From an uncultured Desulfuromonadales bacterium (lineage in GTDB: Bacteria > Desulfobacterota > Desulfuromonadia > Desulfuromonadales > Geopsychrobacteraceae): DNA of 36,432 bases. The position numbers and the translations under genes are program-made. The notes below the pieces were generated by a model, which worked only from the letters and a program-made list of their open reading frames with translations, was not told where the DNA came from and searched no databases. Positions 1 through 8,429 of this stretch are shown here, in pieces (the first letter of the stretch is position 1; the number at the start of each line of letters is the position of its first letter). The stretch lies in contig CAMYNR010000069.1 of NCBI GenBank assembly GCA_947259715.1, forward strand, positions 1-36,432, given 5' to 3'.

Positions 1-101
1 CAAGCATTTGCGCGGAGGCGTAGTGCTTTACGCCGCACAAGCGAATGTGCTGATTGACGCCGAACTGGTGAAAAAGGGCAGTTTCCGGACAGAAACTAGT
101 C
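1..101 (-). repeat. Copy 1 of modular hairpin repeat (module A), cut by the window edge
   Basis: Reverse complement ACTAGTTTCTGTCCGGAAACTGCCCTTTTTCACCAGTTCGGCGTCAATCAGCACATTCGCTTGTGCGGCGTAAAGCACTACGCCTCCGCGCAAATGCTTG is nearly identical to 10088-10187 and 16031-16130. Confidence 0.9.
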
Positions 102-171
102 TAAGTCTGGCCTTGACATCCCTAGCAAGCAATGACATTAAAACTTTTTTTAAAATAATTTTTATTTTTAG

Positions 172-199
172 TTGACTTTTATTATTTTCTGCTTATAAT
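172..199 (+). promoter_or_regulatory. Sigma70-like promoter
   Basis: TTGACT (172-177), 16-nt spacer, TATAAT (194-199) in an AT-rich region. Confidence 0.7.
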
Positions 200-205
200 A
201 ACAAT

Positions 206-277
206 CAAACAGCAAGACAAACTCTCTCAAACTTTTTTGCCCCGTGTTCTCCCTCCTGACGCGGGGCTATTTTTTTA
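206..277 (+). ncRNA. Candidate ~70-nt small RNA ending in an intrinsic terminator
   Basis: Strong promoter just upstream, no ORF, stem GCCCCGTG/CGCGGGGC (239-246/260-267) followed by TATTTTTTTA; loop TTCTCCCTCCTGA. Confidence 0.5.
239..277 (+). terminator. Rho-independent terminator
   Basis: 8-bp GC-rich stem, 13-nt loop and T-tract on the + strand; does not serve the minus-strand gene at 319. Confidence 0.8.
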
Positions 278-318
278 ACCGGTTTTCCATTTCGCTCCAG
301 CCGCCTTCGCTCCGCCCA

Positions 319-1974
319 TCAAACGCTTTTAAACACCTTGAGCAGATGCGGAACCAGCTGCTTTTTACGGGATAGAACCCCCTTGAGCCGGTAGAGATTC
401 TCCCCTTCCTGAGGGTAACCGATAATATAGGGAAGTTCGTTCGGCCCTGCTGTCAGCAGCAAGCTGGTCTCCATAACGATGTCGGTGACCAGCAGGGAAG
501 CGAGTTCATAACCCTTCTCTTCGCGAATCTTCTGCAATTCAGCCAGGAGCTCCTCGCGGCGCTGGTGGAAAGAATGAAAGTTGACCACCTCCACCTGACC
601 GAGCCCCAGCAAATAATCACCGACCTGATATTCCTTAAAGTCGGTCAGCAGCAGTTCCCTCGCCGGGATCCCGCTCGCCATAGTGCTTCCGGCGGCAAAC
701 AGCTCGCCACCGAACTCTTCGTAGTTCAGGTTCGAATGTTTTTCCAGCCAGGGCAGGAGTTCGCGGTCGATGGCAGTGGTTGTCGGGGATTTGAGGATAA
801 CCGTATCGGAAAGCAATCCCGCCAAAAGCAGGCCTGCGACCTTCTGGCTGGGCGCGATGCCGGCTTGCTGGTAGAGTGTTGCGACCAAAGAGCAGGTACT
901 GCCTAAAGGCTGATTGATGAAACGGATCGGGGTATCGGTGTGAAAATTTCCGAGCCGATGATGATCGATCACCTCAAGAATTTCGACTTTATCTGCCCCG
1001 GGAACCGACTGTGACAATTCGTTATGATCGACCAGAATCAAACGATTTGGTGAGTTTTTAATCAGATGGCTCTTGGTTGCCACCCCACTGACCCGGCCAT
1101 CTCCAGAAAGCACGATGGCCCCAGCCTGCTGACTGTGAACCAACTTCAAGCGCAAATCCTCCAACAGATCATTGCGGCCAACGGTGATGTAGTCATCATC
1201 AACCAAGGCGCCGACCGGTGTCGACATTCTGGTCAACCAGACACAATTTGCCGTATCAAGGCTGCTGACCAGGACAGAAACCTGTTTCTCCCGCGCCGCA
1301 GCAAGCAATTCTTCGTTCAGGGACGATCGACCGGAGAGAATCAAAAGCCTGACCCCAGCCTGAATCGCCAGCCTTTGAATTCCGACTCGATCGCCGGTAA
1401 TCAAAATCGTCTGCTCAGGGGTGGTCTCATCAACCCAGCGACTAAAGCTTTCCTCACAACGGGCCCCGACATAGAGGTTGAACTCTTCTACTGTTTCCGA
1501 TTCAACCAGATTCAGCGCCTCAGCTCCAAGGCAGCTCTGAATTGATTTGATCGATGCCTTGACACGCCGCAGCTTTTCTGGCTCGGTCGGCACCAGAAAG
1601 ATCTCTGAGGCCTTTTTCAGCAACAACAGCCCTTTCGGTCGTTGCTCATCGTCAACCACCGGTAATTGCCGGATATGATGGCGATGATAGAGTTCAATCG
1701 CTTTTGACATCGGCGTCGATTCGTGGATACTGACAACATCCTCCGTCACCACATCCTTGACCCTCGGGTGCACATCGGCCAAAAGAGCAGGAACTTCAAC
1801 CTGCAACCGGTCAAGAACGAATTCAGTTTGCTGGTTGATATTGCCAGCCCTGGCTGCGACCACATTTTCCAGCCCCTGCTGACGACGCAGCTCAGCATAG
1901 GCGATGGCGCTGCAAATCGAGTCGGTGTCGGGATTACGATGCCCAACGACATAGGTTTTCGCTTTTCCACTCAT
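319..1974 (-). CDS. Putative manganese-dependent inorganic pyrophosphatase with CBS and DRTGG regulatory domains (DHH/DHHA2)
   Basis: N-term VVGHRNPDTDSICSAIAYA, CBS-like segments, DHH motif VIDHHRLGNF, GSTCSLVATLY. Confidence 0.9.
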   Translation of the reverse strand: MSGKAKTYVVGHRNPDTDSICSAIAYAELRRQQGLENVVAARAGNINQQTEFVLDRLQVEVPALLADVHPRVKDVVTEDVVSIHESTPMSKAIELYHRHHIRQLPVVDDEQRPKGLLLLKKASEIFLVPTEPEKLRRVKASIKSIQSCLGAEALNLVESETVEEFNLYVGARCEESFSRWVDETTPEQTILITGDRVGIQRLAIQAGVRLLILSGRSSLNEELLAAAREKQVSVLVSSLDTANCVWLTRMSTPVGALVDDDYITVGRNDLLEDLRLKLVHSQQAGAIVLSGDGRVSGVATKSHLIKNSPNRLILVDHNELSQSVPGADKVEILEVIDHHRLGNFHTDTPIRFINQPLGSTCSLVATLYQQAGIAPSQKVAGLLLAGLLSDTVILKSPTTTAIDRELLPWLEKHSNLNYEEFGGELFAAGSTMASGIPARELLLTDFKEYQVGDYLLGLGQVEVVNFHSFHQRREELLAELQKIREEKGYELASLLVTDIVMETSLLLTAGPNELPYIIGYPQEGENLYRLKGVLSRKKQLVPHLLKVFKSV

Positions 1975-2051
1975 TGAAAGATATCCTTGAACGTATAAGA
2001 TAAAGTGCTTGGTTGTTTTTTCATTCGACGCAAAAGCAATCAGTAGACGAT

Positions 2052-2083
2052 AAAAAAACCTGGAACACGGAGGTTACAGGTTT
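2052..2083 (-). terminator. Intrinsic terminator downstream of the DUF3108 gene
   Basis: On the minus strand AAACCTG...CAGGTTTTTTT. Confidence 0.6.
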
Positions 2084-2109
2084 AATTGATTGTAGAAAAA
2101 AAACAAAGG

Positions 2110-2946
2110 CTATTTTTCTACATTTAACGGAGAAACGGCCTGTCGCAACACTCCCCGCACATCCCCCAGACCGATAACATCCTTCACTACGGCCCTTTGC
2201 GGTTTGCGATCCTGGTCAAAGCTGATCAACAGGTCACTTCCCTTGGTATCAAAAACCGAGGGGTCAAGCAAAACCTGGCAAAGGAGATCCTTGCCACCGA
2301 AAAATTTCTGATCAGATTTCGATTTGACGCGAATGGGGGTGACCACAATCTCCTCAATCCCCTTGCGATAAAAAGTCGGCATATGCACCTGACGATCATC
2401 AAAGGAACCGAAAACTCCGGCCCGCAGATTATAAAAACCGCTCAAAATATCGTAAACCGGGCCCTCGGTTTCTAAAGCGACCAGCACGTCCTTACGCTTG
2501 CGGCTGTTTCTGACTTTTTGATATCTCACCTGTCGGTTTATATAGTCAAAGGTGTAACTGGTCATTCTTTCCCGCCGCTCGTCACCATCCCCCTTGATCG
2601 AGTGGGAGCTGTGTCTCAGCGGACGCAAGGAGCCATCAGGACCGATTTCCATCAGGGTCTGATACTTCTCGACCCGATTTTTGCTGAGCCAGGCTGCAAT
2701 GCCAAGAGTTCGCGCCTCAAGAACTGCTAGGTAGGTCCCGGGCTGTTCTCCATGATTCAAACGAATCGACCCTTCTGCCAGGCGATCAAACCAAAGAAAT
2801 GACACGTCATAAGAGAGGTCTTCGCCCACCAGGGATTCAATCGGGTGCTGCTTTGGGGTCTTTGCCAGGGCTTCGCTCTGCGCCGCGACAAAACCTGGCA
2901 GCAATAAAATCAGGGAAAGCAAAACAAGCCACAATTTCGTCATCAA
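2110..2946 (-). CDS. DUF3108 domain-containing exported protein
   Basis: Signal peptide MMTKLWLVLLSLILLLPGFVAAQS; GEDLSYDVSFLWFDRLAEGSIRL and RRERMTSYTFDY typical of DUF3108. Confidence 0.8.
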   Translation of the reverse strand: MMTKLWLVLLSLILLLPGFVAAQSEALAKTPKQHPIESLVGEDLSYDVSFLWFDRLAEGSIRLNHGEQPGTYLAVLEARTLGIAAWLSKNRVEKYQTLMEIGPDGSLRPLRHSSHSIKGDGDERRERMTSYTFDYINRQVRYQKVRNSRKRKDVLVALETEGPVYDILSGFYNLRAGVFGSFDDRQVHMPTFYRKGIEEIVVTPIRVKSKSDQKFFGGKDLLCQVLLDPSVFDTKGSDLLISFDQDRKPQRAVVKDVIGLGDVRGVLRQAVSPLNVEK

Positions 2947-3280
2947 AACTCCTTAAGTGCAGCATTAATTCTGCTGTCACTGTATCTCTATCGGGACAGT
3001 ACTGTAAATCTATCTTCGTCAGGGCCCCTTGAACCGTTCCTGACAGACGCTCAAAGGCAAACCGCAGAGATCGTTCAGTTAACCTCAATCTAACCGATCT
3101 CTGGACGACACTCAGTTGCTCAAGTAAATGAAATTCTGATCATTGCTTTTTCAAGTTCAGTGCCAGAAAGACTCTTCGTTTCTCAGCAGAAAGCTCCATG
3201 AACCCCAGTTGACGCTTGACGCTCAGAGTCGCAGCCATTAATATTCATATATTCAAAACTATTTCGTTCAGGAATGCCAG

Positions 3281-3589
3281 ATGACCGACCAGACCATGCC
3301 CTTCAACAAAGAGCAGGATTACGACCGCGAATCGGAAATCCTCAAAGTTCTCGGCCACCCGATCCGTCTTAAGATCGTCGCCGGCTTGATGTCCCAGTCC
3401 TGCAACGTGAAAAAAATCTGGGAATGTCTCGGTCTGCCCCAAGCAACGGTATCGCAACATTTGGCCCTGTTAAAAAACAAATCGATCATTTCAGGGCGAC
3501 GGGAAGGGGTTGAAGTCTTCTACCAGGTCACCTCCCCTGAAGCACGCCGGATCGTTGGGGCGATCTTCGATCAGGGCAATCCTGGCTGA
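3281..3589 (+). CDS. ArsR/SmtB-family winged-helix transcriptional regulator
   Basis: LKVLGHPIRLKIVAGLM...LPQATVSQHLALLKNKSIISGRREGVEVFYQV. Confidence 0.9.
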   Translation: MTDQTMPFNKEQDYDRESEILKVLGHPIRLKIVAGLMSQSCNVKKIWECLGLPQATVSQHLALLKNKSIISGRREGVEVFYQVTSPEARRIVGAIFDQGNPG

Positions 3590-3625
3590 CAACAGTCTTT
3601 TATTTCAGGACGGGACACAGAGATA

Positions 3626-3656
3626 AAAAAAGGCCGCCTGTAAGGGCGGCCTTTTT
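3626..3656. terminator. Bidirectional intrinsic terminator
   Basis: AAAAAGGCCGCC-TGTAAG-GGCGGCCTTTTT. Confidence 0.9.
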
Positions 3657-3675
3657 AACTGAATCAGGGCAAAGT

Positions 3676-3873
3676 CTACTTTCCGGTGCGGATGGCCTCG
3701 ACCGTCTTCCCACGAATCCCCCAGTTTTCCGCCGGGAACTCCTCAATGATAATATGGGTTGCCTCGGGGTTCTTTCCCAGCACCTCTTTCATTGCCAGGG
3801 TGATTCTGTCGATCAGCTGCTCTTTTTTCTCTTCGCTGCATCCACCGACCATGCGTACAGTTACAACAGGCAT
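3676..3873 (-). CDS. 4-oxalocrotonate tautomerase family enzyme
   Basis: MPVVTVRMVGGCSEEKKEQLIDRITLAMKEVLGKNPEATHIIIEEF; Pro2 conserved. Confidence 0.9.
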   Translation of the reverse strand: MPVVTVRMVGGCSEEKKEQLIDRITLAMKEVLGKNPEATHIIIEEFPAENWGIRGKTVEAIRTGK

Positions 3874-3959
3874 TGACTAGCCTCCTTTCAACGCAGATTG
3901 AATTGAGTCCTCAGTATAGCCTGCAAGGCAGAAGAATCAATAGGCTTTTCCAATAAGTT

Positions 3960-4769
3960 TCAGGAAATCCGGCGGGCCAAAAGGTAGATCACCTCATAGG
4001 TCGCGGGAATACCTTTTTCATTGGCGTAGTTCTGCCGATAAAGCTCCATCAGCTGTTGCATGACTCGCCTGGAGGCCAATCCTGCCGGCCGCTGTTTACT
4101 GGCGTTTTGCGCCCCGATCCGTTTTAAATTTTTCAACAGCTGGGGAACCGACCGATGCCATTCAACTTCAAATTCAGAGCGTAGCAGCAACGGCTCAAAG
4201 TGCCCCTGCAAGGCCGAAGCGACAGTTTCCAGGCTGGCGAAGGTTTGTTCGTGCAAGGGTCGCGTACCCAAGGCCGCCTGATGCGAATCCCGCAATTCAA
4301 AGAGAGTTTTCTCGCCAAACATGGCAACGGCAAATAACCCGTCCGGCTTTGTGACCCGAGCGGCTTCGGCAAAGGCTGCGGGAAGATCTTCCAGCCATTG
4401 GTAAACGGAACTGGAGACCACCAGATCGAAGCTTTGCGATAAAAATGGCAAGGCGGCGGCATCGGCATCACAAATCAACCCCGATCTGGTCACCGAACGG
4501 GTCTGCAGACTCATCCCGTGGGCCAGATCGGAGAAGAGCAGCGGCACCTCGGGAAGGTGGTGCTCCAGCCGTCGACTCAGTTGGCCACTGCCAGAACCGA
4601 TTTCCAGCCCCTGCTGCCAGGTTTGTCTCTGTTCGGCAAGCAGAAGCCGCAACAGGTTTTCTGCCACTGTCTGCTGGACCTGCGCATAGCGATCGTATTC
4701 GCGGGCGTGGGCGGAAAAATGTTGTTGCACCTGGCGACGGTTTAAAGTTTCTTCCATAGTCTGGGGCAT
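3960..4769 (-). CDS. bioC: Malonyl-ACP O-methyltransferase BioC
   Basis: SAM motif LEIGSGSGQLSRRL, SSSVYQWLEDLP; start MPQTMEETLNRRQVQQHF preceded by GGAGGG. Confidence 0.85.
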   Translation of the reverse strand: MPQTMEETLNRRQVQQHFSAHAREYDRYAQVQQTVAENLLRLLLAEQRQTWQQGLEIGSGSGQLSRRLEHHLPEVPLLFSDLAHGMSLQTRSVTRSGLICDADAAALPFLSQSFDLVVSSSVYQWLEDLPAAFAEAARVTKPDGLFAVAMFGEKTLFELRDSHQAALGTRPLHEQTFASLETVASALQGHFEPLLLRSEFEVEWHRSVPQLLKNLKRIGAQNASKQRPAGLASRRVMQQLMELYRQNYANEKGIPATYEVIYLLARRIS

Positions 4770-5523
4770 GGCCAATACCCTCCACTGGGGCAAATTGAGC
4801 CCCAATGATTCGCTCGGCCAAATAACGGCCCGCCGCAACGGGAATGATCTGATCTTCTGTGCCGTGCTGCACCAGACAGGGCAGATCTATCCCTGCCAGC
4901 TGCCGACGTAAATCCTCGCGCCCCAGCAACGCCAGACTTTTTCTCGCCTCGGCAGGGTCTGGCAACCGCGCCGGGCGCACGGCAAACTTTAGAATCTGGC
5001 GAAACCGTTGTTTATCGATTTCAGTCGCAGAAAATTGCAGGTTGAAGAAATCTCCCAAAGTCTTTTCAAAAGCCCGCCCCAGATTACGTTCCAGGGCACG
5101 CAGCTGAGTGGCCGGCAGCCCATGAGACCAATCGGCAGATTGGCAGAACCTGGGCGTTGTTGCGACCAGCAGTAGTCGAGAGATCTCCATTTGCCGCGCG
5201 ATAGCCAACTGCAAGGCCACCTGACCGCCCAATGACCAGCCAAGCAATGCACTTGGTCCCAGCGCCAATTGCCGTGCCCAAGCGCTGATACTGTCGGAAA
5301 AAGCTGCCAGGCTGCAGGTTGCAGCGGCTGCAGATTCGCCGTGACCGGGCAGATCCGGGCAGAGCACGCGGTACTTGCCGGCCAGAAGAATGGCGACCTC
5401 ACCGAAGACCGCTGAAGACATTGACCAACCATGCAGCATGATCAACGGTGAGCCTGCACCCCACTCCTGCCAGCTCACTCGCTGGCCGTCAGGTAATTCC
5501 AGAGAATGCCGTTCAGCCGTCAC
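4468..5523 (-). CDS. bioH: Pimeloyl-ACP methyl ester carboxylesterase-like alpha/beta hydrolase BioH; the last ~100 codons overlap bioC out of frame
   Basis: HGWSMSSAVF, GWSLGGQVAL nucleophile elbow, GHAP catalytic His; sequence after GHAP does not look like a hydrolase. Confidence 0.75.
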   Translation of the reverse strand: MTAERHSLELPDGQRVSWQEWGAGSPLIMLHGWSMSSAVFGEVAILLAGKYRVLCPDLPGHGESAAAATCSLAAFSDSISAWARQLALGPSALLGWSLGGQVALQLAIARQMEISRLLLVATTPRFCQSADWSHGLPATQLRALERNLGRAFEKTLGDFFNLQFSATEIDKQRFRQILKFAVRPARLPDPAEARKSLALLGREDLRRQLAGIDLPCLVQHGTEDQIIPVAAGRYLAERIIGAQFAPVEGIGHAPDYGRNFKPSPGATTFFRPRPRIRSLCAGPADSGRKPVAASACRTETNLAAGAGNRFWQWPTESTAGAPPSRGAAALLRSGPRDESADPFGDQIGVDL

Positions 5524-6694
5524 CTTTTACATCCTTGACACAAGTGATGAGCATTTCCGCTGCCCGGCGCAACTCGGCCTGGCTATGGTCAGCCATCAGG
5601 GTGGCCCGCAAGCGACAGGTTCCCTCAGGCACGGTGGGAGGCCGGATGCCGCTGAGGAAAACCCCTTGCTGGAACAGTTTCGTCGCCGCCTGCATGGTCG
5701 GCTCCGGGGCGCCAATCAAAGTTGGAATGATCTGCGTGACGCTGCCGCACAGGTTAAGCCCGGCATCGCTCAACAGCCCGGCAAACACTTGTCGATTGGC
5801 CTCCAATCGGGCGCGCCGTTCGGCACCTTCCTGGCTGTCGATTAAATCGATCGCGGCCAGGTTCGCAGCCAGGACACCGGGAGGCAGGCTGGTCGAAAAG
5901 ATAAAACTGCGAGAGCGGTTGATCAGGGTATCGATGACCGCACGACTGGCAGCCAGGTAGGCACCGAAGCTTCCAAAGCCCTTGCCGAAGGTCCCCATCT
6001 GCAGGTCGATCTGTCCCAAACAGCCGAAGTGCTCAGCGGTCCCCCGGCCGTGCTTGCCGAGAACACCGCCGCCGTGGGCATCGTCGATCATCAACCAGGC
6101 ATGGTAACGTTCTTTCAGCGCCACCAGCCGATCAACCGGGGCCAGGTCACCGTCCATACTGAAAACGCCGTCGGTTACAATCAACCAGCGGCCCTTGCGA
6201 CCTGAGCTTTCACGCTCCAGCATCGCTTCCAGGGCCAGCATATCATTATGCGGATAGACCAGAATTCGGGCTCCAGACAGGCGGCAGCCGTCGATGATCG
6301 AGGCGTGGTTGAGACTATCGGAGAAGATGGTGTCTTCAGGGCCGAGAAGCCCCTGGATGATGCCGTTGTTGGCGGCATAGCCGGTATTGTAAACCAGCGC
6401 TGCCTCAGTCCCCTTAAATTCGGCAAGCCGTTCTTCCAGCCGATGATGCAGGGACATACTGCCGGAAATCAGGCGACTGGCTCCCGACCCGGTACCGAAA
6501 TCCCGCGTCGCCTGGCAGGATGCTTCGATCAGATTCGGATGATTGGCAAGGCCAAGATAGTTGTTTGAACAGAGCAGCAAGTAATCCTGCCCGGCGATTC
6601 TGACCCGCGGCCCCTGGGCCGATTCAACTTCGCGCAGGGATCTGAGCATTCCTCTTTCGGCCAGCGCCGCCAGGTTGTCTTCTAATGATTTCAT
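5513..6694 (-). CDS. bioF: 8-amino-7-oxononanoate synthase
   Basis: LLCSNNYLGLANHP, GSGASRLISGS, DDAHGGGVLGKHGRGTAEHF, TFGKGFGSFGAYLA; ATGA overlap with bioW. Confidence 0.95.
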   Translation of the reverse strand: MKSLEDNLAALAERGMLRSLREVESAQGPRVRIAGQDYLLLCSNNYLGLANHPNLIEASCQATRDFGTGSGASRLISGSMSLHHRLEERLAEFKGTEAALVYNTGYAANNGIIQGLLGPEDTIFSDSLNHASIIDGCRLSGARILVYPHNDMLALEAMLERESSGRKGRWLIVTDGVFSMDGDLAPVDRLVALKERYHAWLMIDDAHGGGVLGKHGRGTAEHFGCLGQIDLQMGTFGKGFGSFGAYLAASRAVIDTLINRSRSFIFSTSLPPGVLAANLAAIDLIDSQEGAERRARLEANRQVFAGLLSDAGLNLCGSVTQIIPTLIGAPEPTMQAATKLFQQGVFLSGIRPPTVPEGTCRLRATLMADHSQAELRRAAEMLITCVKDVKGDG

Positions 6695-7497
6695 CTCTCC
6701 CCCTGGCAAAATTGCGGCGGGTGAACCGCACCGATCTGGTCAATCAGCAGCGGAGCCTGCTCCAGCCAACTCACCAGCTCACCCAATTCAACTTGGCTGC
6801 GATCGATAAAAAAAGCCCGACCACCCCGCTCTTCCCCAACCGGTTTTAGATGGTTGATCCGCCGGTAACCAAGCTGAGGCGAGGCGACATAACCCGCCAG
6901 ATAATCAGGATCATCCGACCAGCAGAGCTCAGCCAGCACGCCGGGCGCGGCGATCACTTTCGCAGCAAGCGTCAAGGCCTCGACAACATGAGAATTATTC
7001 AGACCATGCTCCTTGAGCCGTTGTAGCAGGCGGTCGCGTGCGGCACAGGATAAATCCATTCGGCTGACTCTCACCCCACGGGCTTGATCGGCCTCCAGAC
7101 GCTCTCCACTCGCCGCATCGATCAGCATGGCGCCGCGCATACTGTTGCCACCGGGAGCGGCGCCGGCGGCGAGGGTTTGAAGCGCCTTAATGGCAGCGGA
7201 TCTTGAGATCCCGGCGGCTTCCAGGAGCTGCTGGGCCAGTTTGCGGCCCTGCTGCCAGCTTCCGACCTGATGATTGTGCAAGTCAGGCAGAGTCCCAGTT
7301 GCGACCTGCCTTGCCGGCACCGGATCAACCTGCAGATAAATCTTTTCAGCGGCACCGCGCGGATGGTTTAACGCACGCTCAATCAACTCAACCGCAGCTG
7401 TCCCAAGATCGGCAGTTTCCAGCAACCGCTCAGCACCTGAAATATGCTTACCCTCGCATTCAGCCCGCATCCGCAAACTATTCAAAATATTCGGCAT
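6691..7497 (-). CDS. bioW: 6-carboxyhexanoate-CoA ligase (pimeloyl-CoA synthetase)
   Basis: SLRMRAECEGKHISGAERLL, RGVRVSRMDLSC, DDPDYLAGYVASPQLGYRRI, GRAFFID. Confidence 0.92.
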   Translation of the reverse strand: MPNILNSLRMRAECEGKHISGAERLLETADLGTAAVELIERALNHPRGAAEKIYLQVDPVPARQVATGTLPDLHNHQVGSWQQGRKLAQQLLEAAGISRSAAIKALQTLAAGAAPGGNSMRGAMLIDAASGERLEADQARGVRVSRMDLSCAARDRLLQRLKEHGLNNSHVVEALTLAAKVIAAPGVLAELCWSDDPDYLAGYVASPQLGYRRINHLKPVGEERGGRAFFIDRSQVELGELVSWLEQAPLLIDQIGAVHPPQFCQGER

Positions 7498-7504
7498 GGC
7501 GGCG

Positions 7505-7557
7505 AAATTAGCACTTCATCCAAACCTTGTCAACCAAACCAATCGTCCAGGTTGACA
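7505..7557 (-). promoter_or_regulatory. Predicted bioW promoter overlapping the BirA operator
   Basis: Minus strand TTGACA-17 nt-TAATTT; the -35 lies in one arm of the inverted repeat. Confidence 0.55.
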
Positions 7558-7560
7558 AGG
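7525..7560. promoter_or_regulatory. BirA (biotin repressor) operator
   Basis: Perfect inverted repeat CCTTGTCAACC-N14-GGTTGACAAGG upstream of bioW; matches the known BirA pattern TTGTnAACC-N14-16-GGTTnACAA. Confidence 0.85.
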
Positions 7561-7634
7561 TCAAACTTTTCTTTTCCTGCCCTCCATGGTAGTTTTTGAA
7601 GTCAAATTTTCGCCCAGAGAGGTCGACGCGACAC

Positions 7635-8429
7635 ATGAACAATGTTCACCTGCTCCAGCTGGCGACACTTGCATACAGTCTGGCGGTCGCCTGCTATCTG
7701 CTGCAATTGTTTATGCCCCGAGGATGGCTGCAAAAACTTGCCTTTGCTCTGGTCTTAAGCGGCGTCCTGCTGCAGACCGGGTGCTTACTCTGGCGCTGGC
7801 AGCTGGCCGGGTTTTTGCCGGTTACCAACCTTTTTTCCACCCTGTTCTTTTTCAGTTGGGCGCTGGCCGCCTGCTATCTTTATTTCGAGCTGCGCTATAA
7901 AATCGGTGCCAGCGGCCTGTTTGTAATGTTCCTTAACCTGCTGCTGCTCAGCGCCGCCCTGCGGCGTGATCCCGCCCTGCCCCAACTTATCCCGGCCCTG
8001 GATACCCCCTTTTTCAGCCTGCATATCGTTTTTTCCTTTCTCGGGTACGCATTTTTCGCCATGGCTTTTTCTCTTGGGGTGCTTTACCTCTGGCAGCGCT
8101 TTCTGCCGAATTCTCAGCTGCCTGAACTCGCCACCATTAGAAAACTGAATGAAGAATCGATCCTGCTTGGCTTCGCTCTCTTCACCCTCTGCCTGATTGT
8201 CGGCGGCATCTGGGCCCATTGGGCCTGGGGCTATTACTTTTCCTGGAACATCAAAGGGGTCTGGTCGTTTCTGGTCTGGCTGTTTTACGCCGGCATGTGT
8301 CACGCGAAATTCGTCAAACGCTGGCAGGGAACCGGCTACGCACTGCTCTCGATTGCCGGCTTCGGCGTCGTCCTCTTCACCTACCTGGGCATCGGGGTGC
8401 TGCTCGACAGCAACCATCCCTTGGAGTAA
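7635..8429 (+). CDS. ccsB: Cytochrome c biogenesis protein CcsB/ResC (CcsA family)
   Basis: Multi-TM; WAHWAWGYYFSWNIKGVWSFLVWLFYAGMCHAK resembles the CcsA WWD-type region. Confidence 0.88.
   Translation: MNNVHLLQLATLAYSLAVACYLLQLFMPRGWLQKLAFALVLSGVLLQTGCLLWRWQLAGFLPVTNLFSTLFFFSWALAACYLYFELRYKIGASGLFVMFLNLLLLSAALRRDPALPQLIPALDTPFFSLHIVFSFLGYAFFAMAFSLGVLYLWQRFLPNSQLPELATIRKLNEESILLGFALFTLCLIVGGIWAHWAWGYYFSWNIKGVWSFLVWLFYAGMCHAKFVKRWQGTGYALLSIAGFGVVLFTYLGIGVLLDSNHPLE

Noticed and set aside
1066-1545. 159-aa + strand ORF inside the pyrophosphatase gene
   Set aside because: Antisense artefact within a clear CDS
3241-3280. ATATTCATATATTC as an ArsR operator
   Set aside because: AT-rich and only partly symmetric; too weak to call without comparison to orthologs
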